Below are positions 63,811-64,000 of a DNA stretch of 64,000 nt, one piece after another. Every line of letters starts with the position of its first letter. The first letter of the stretch is position 1. A program made the position numbers and the translations under genes. The notes beneath the pieces are model-generated. The model worked only from the letters and a program-made list of their open reading frames with translations. It was not told where the DNA came from and made no database searches. Source of the stretch: Deinococcus sp. JMULE3 (GTDB lineage: Bacteria; Deinococcota; Deinococci; Deinococcales; Deinococcaceae); assembly GCF_013337115.1 (NCBI RefSeq), contig NZ_SGWE01000004.1, forward strand, positions 806,001 to 870,000, in the 5' to 3' direction.

Positions 63811-64000
63811 ATGAAACGATTCCTCCCGCTGGCCTGCCTCCTCCTGCTCGGCTCCGCGCTGGCCGACCCGCTGGAGGGCACGTACGACGTCAGACGCGAC
63901 ACGTTCCTGGACGGCACCCTGAAAGGCACGCTGAAGATCACGGCCGAGGGCCAGGCCCTTCGCTTCACGTGGGACGCCCCGTACGGGAAGTTCAGCGGCC
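63811..64000 (+). CDS. Secreted protein, N-terminal part (runs off the window)
   Basis: 63 codons visible: signal peptide MKRFLPLACLLLLGSALA, then ADPLEGTYDVRRDTFLDGTLKG, a beta-strand pattern suggesting a small lipocalin-like or calycin-type domain (inference). CACACT lies 6 nt before the ATG, consistent with a leaderless start. Confidence 0.65.
   Translation, partial: MKRFLPLACLLLLGSALADPLEGTYDVRRDTFLDGTLKGTLKITAEGQALRFTWDAPYGKFSG

Overview
The window is a chromosomal segment of a Deinococcus-type bacterium. The evidence is very high G+C with strong third-position bias, a pilMNO-pilP-like-pilQ cluster running into aroC-aroK-aroB-aroQ, the trehalose pair treZ-treY, a Deinococcus-type Mug glycosylase, and about eighteen genes whose start codon lies only 6-9 nt after a TANNNT -10 box (leaderless transcripts). 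No rRNA, tRNA, prophage or CRISPR array was seen.

Layout. 1-7.3 kb: end of an unknown gene, then a polyol uptake and oxidation operon (binding protein, two permeases, mannitol-family and zinc dehydrogenases) facing a LacI regulator across paired operators. 7.4-15 kb: HAD phosphatase, purH behind a ZTP-type riboswitch, marR-P450, several small unknown genes and a candidate small RNA. 15-21 kb: secreted hydrolase, membrane protein-mug-molybdopterin oxidoreductase operon, ParB-like protein, leucyl aminopeptidase. 21-31 kb: asp23-fakA, a secreted VWD-domain protein, acetamidase/formamidase, 5'-nucleotidase, murF, a lipoprotein. 31.6-41.5 kb: type IV pilus operon and shikimate genes. 41.7-47.7 kb: rplM-rpsI, an IS3-family insertion, and a trpE-trpG-trpD operon with an attenuator. 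47.7-64 kb: small unknown genes, an aminotransferase, exonuclease III, a giant RNase R, treZ-treY, a Bax-inhibitor-1-like protein and secreted proteins.

The most unusual signal is a family of five short intergenic elements (A-E) built from arrays of degenerate 7-bp units (NNGTGGG or NNGATGG) in inverted orientation around a variable centre. In A-D the centre is noncoding, from 13 to about 88 nt. In E it carries a complete gene for a four-helix-bundle protein of the 23S-IVS/Avd-like family, and this element sits inside the trp operon between trpE and trpG, supplying the TrpG start codon and N-terminus. Most arrays begin at or within a few bases of a neighbouring stop codon. An IS3/IS407-type element has inserted into the centre of element D with a 4-bp target duplication. 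I interpret A-E as one mobile-element family with E as the coding member; this is inference.

Other regulatory highlights are a textbook trp attenuator whose 15-residue leader peptide has four Trp codons and appears to be read from a leaderless mRNA, and the ZTP riboswitch before purH. RNase R carries an approximately 450-residue disordered N-terminus with AT-hook-like motifs.
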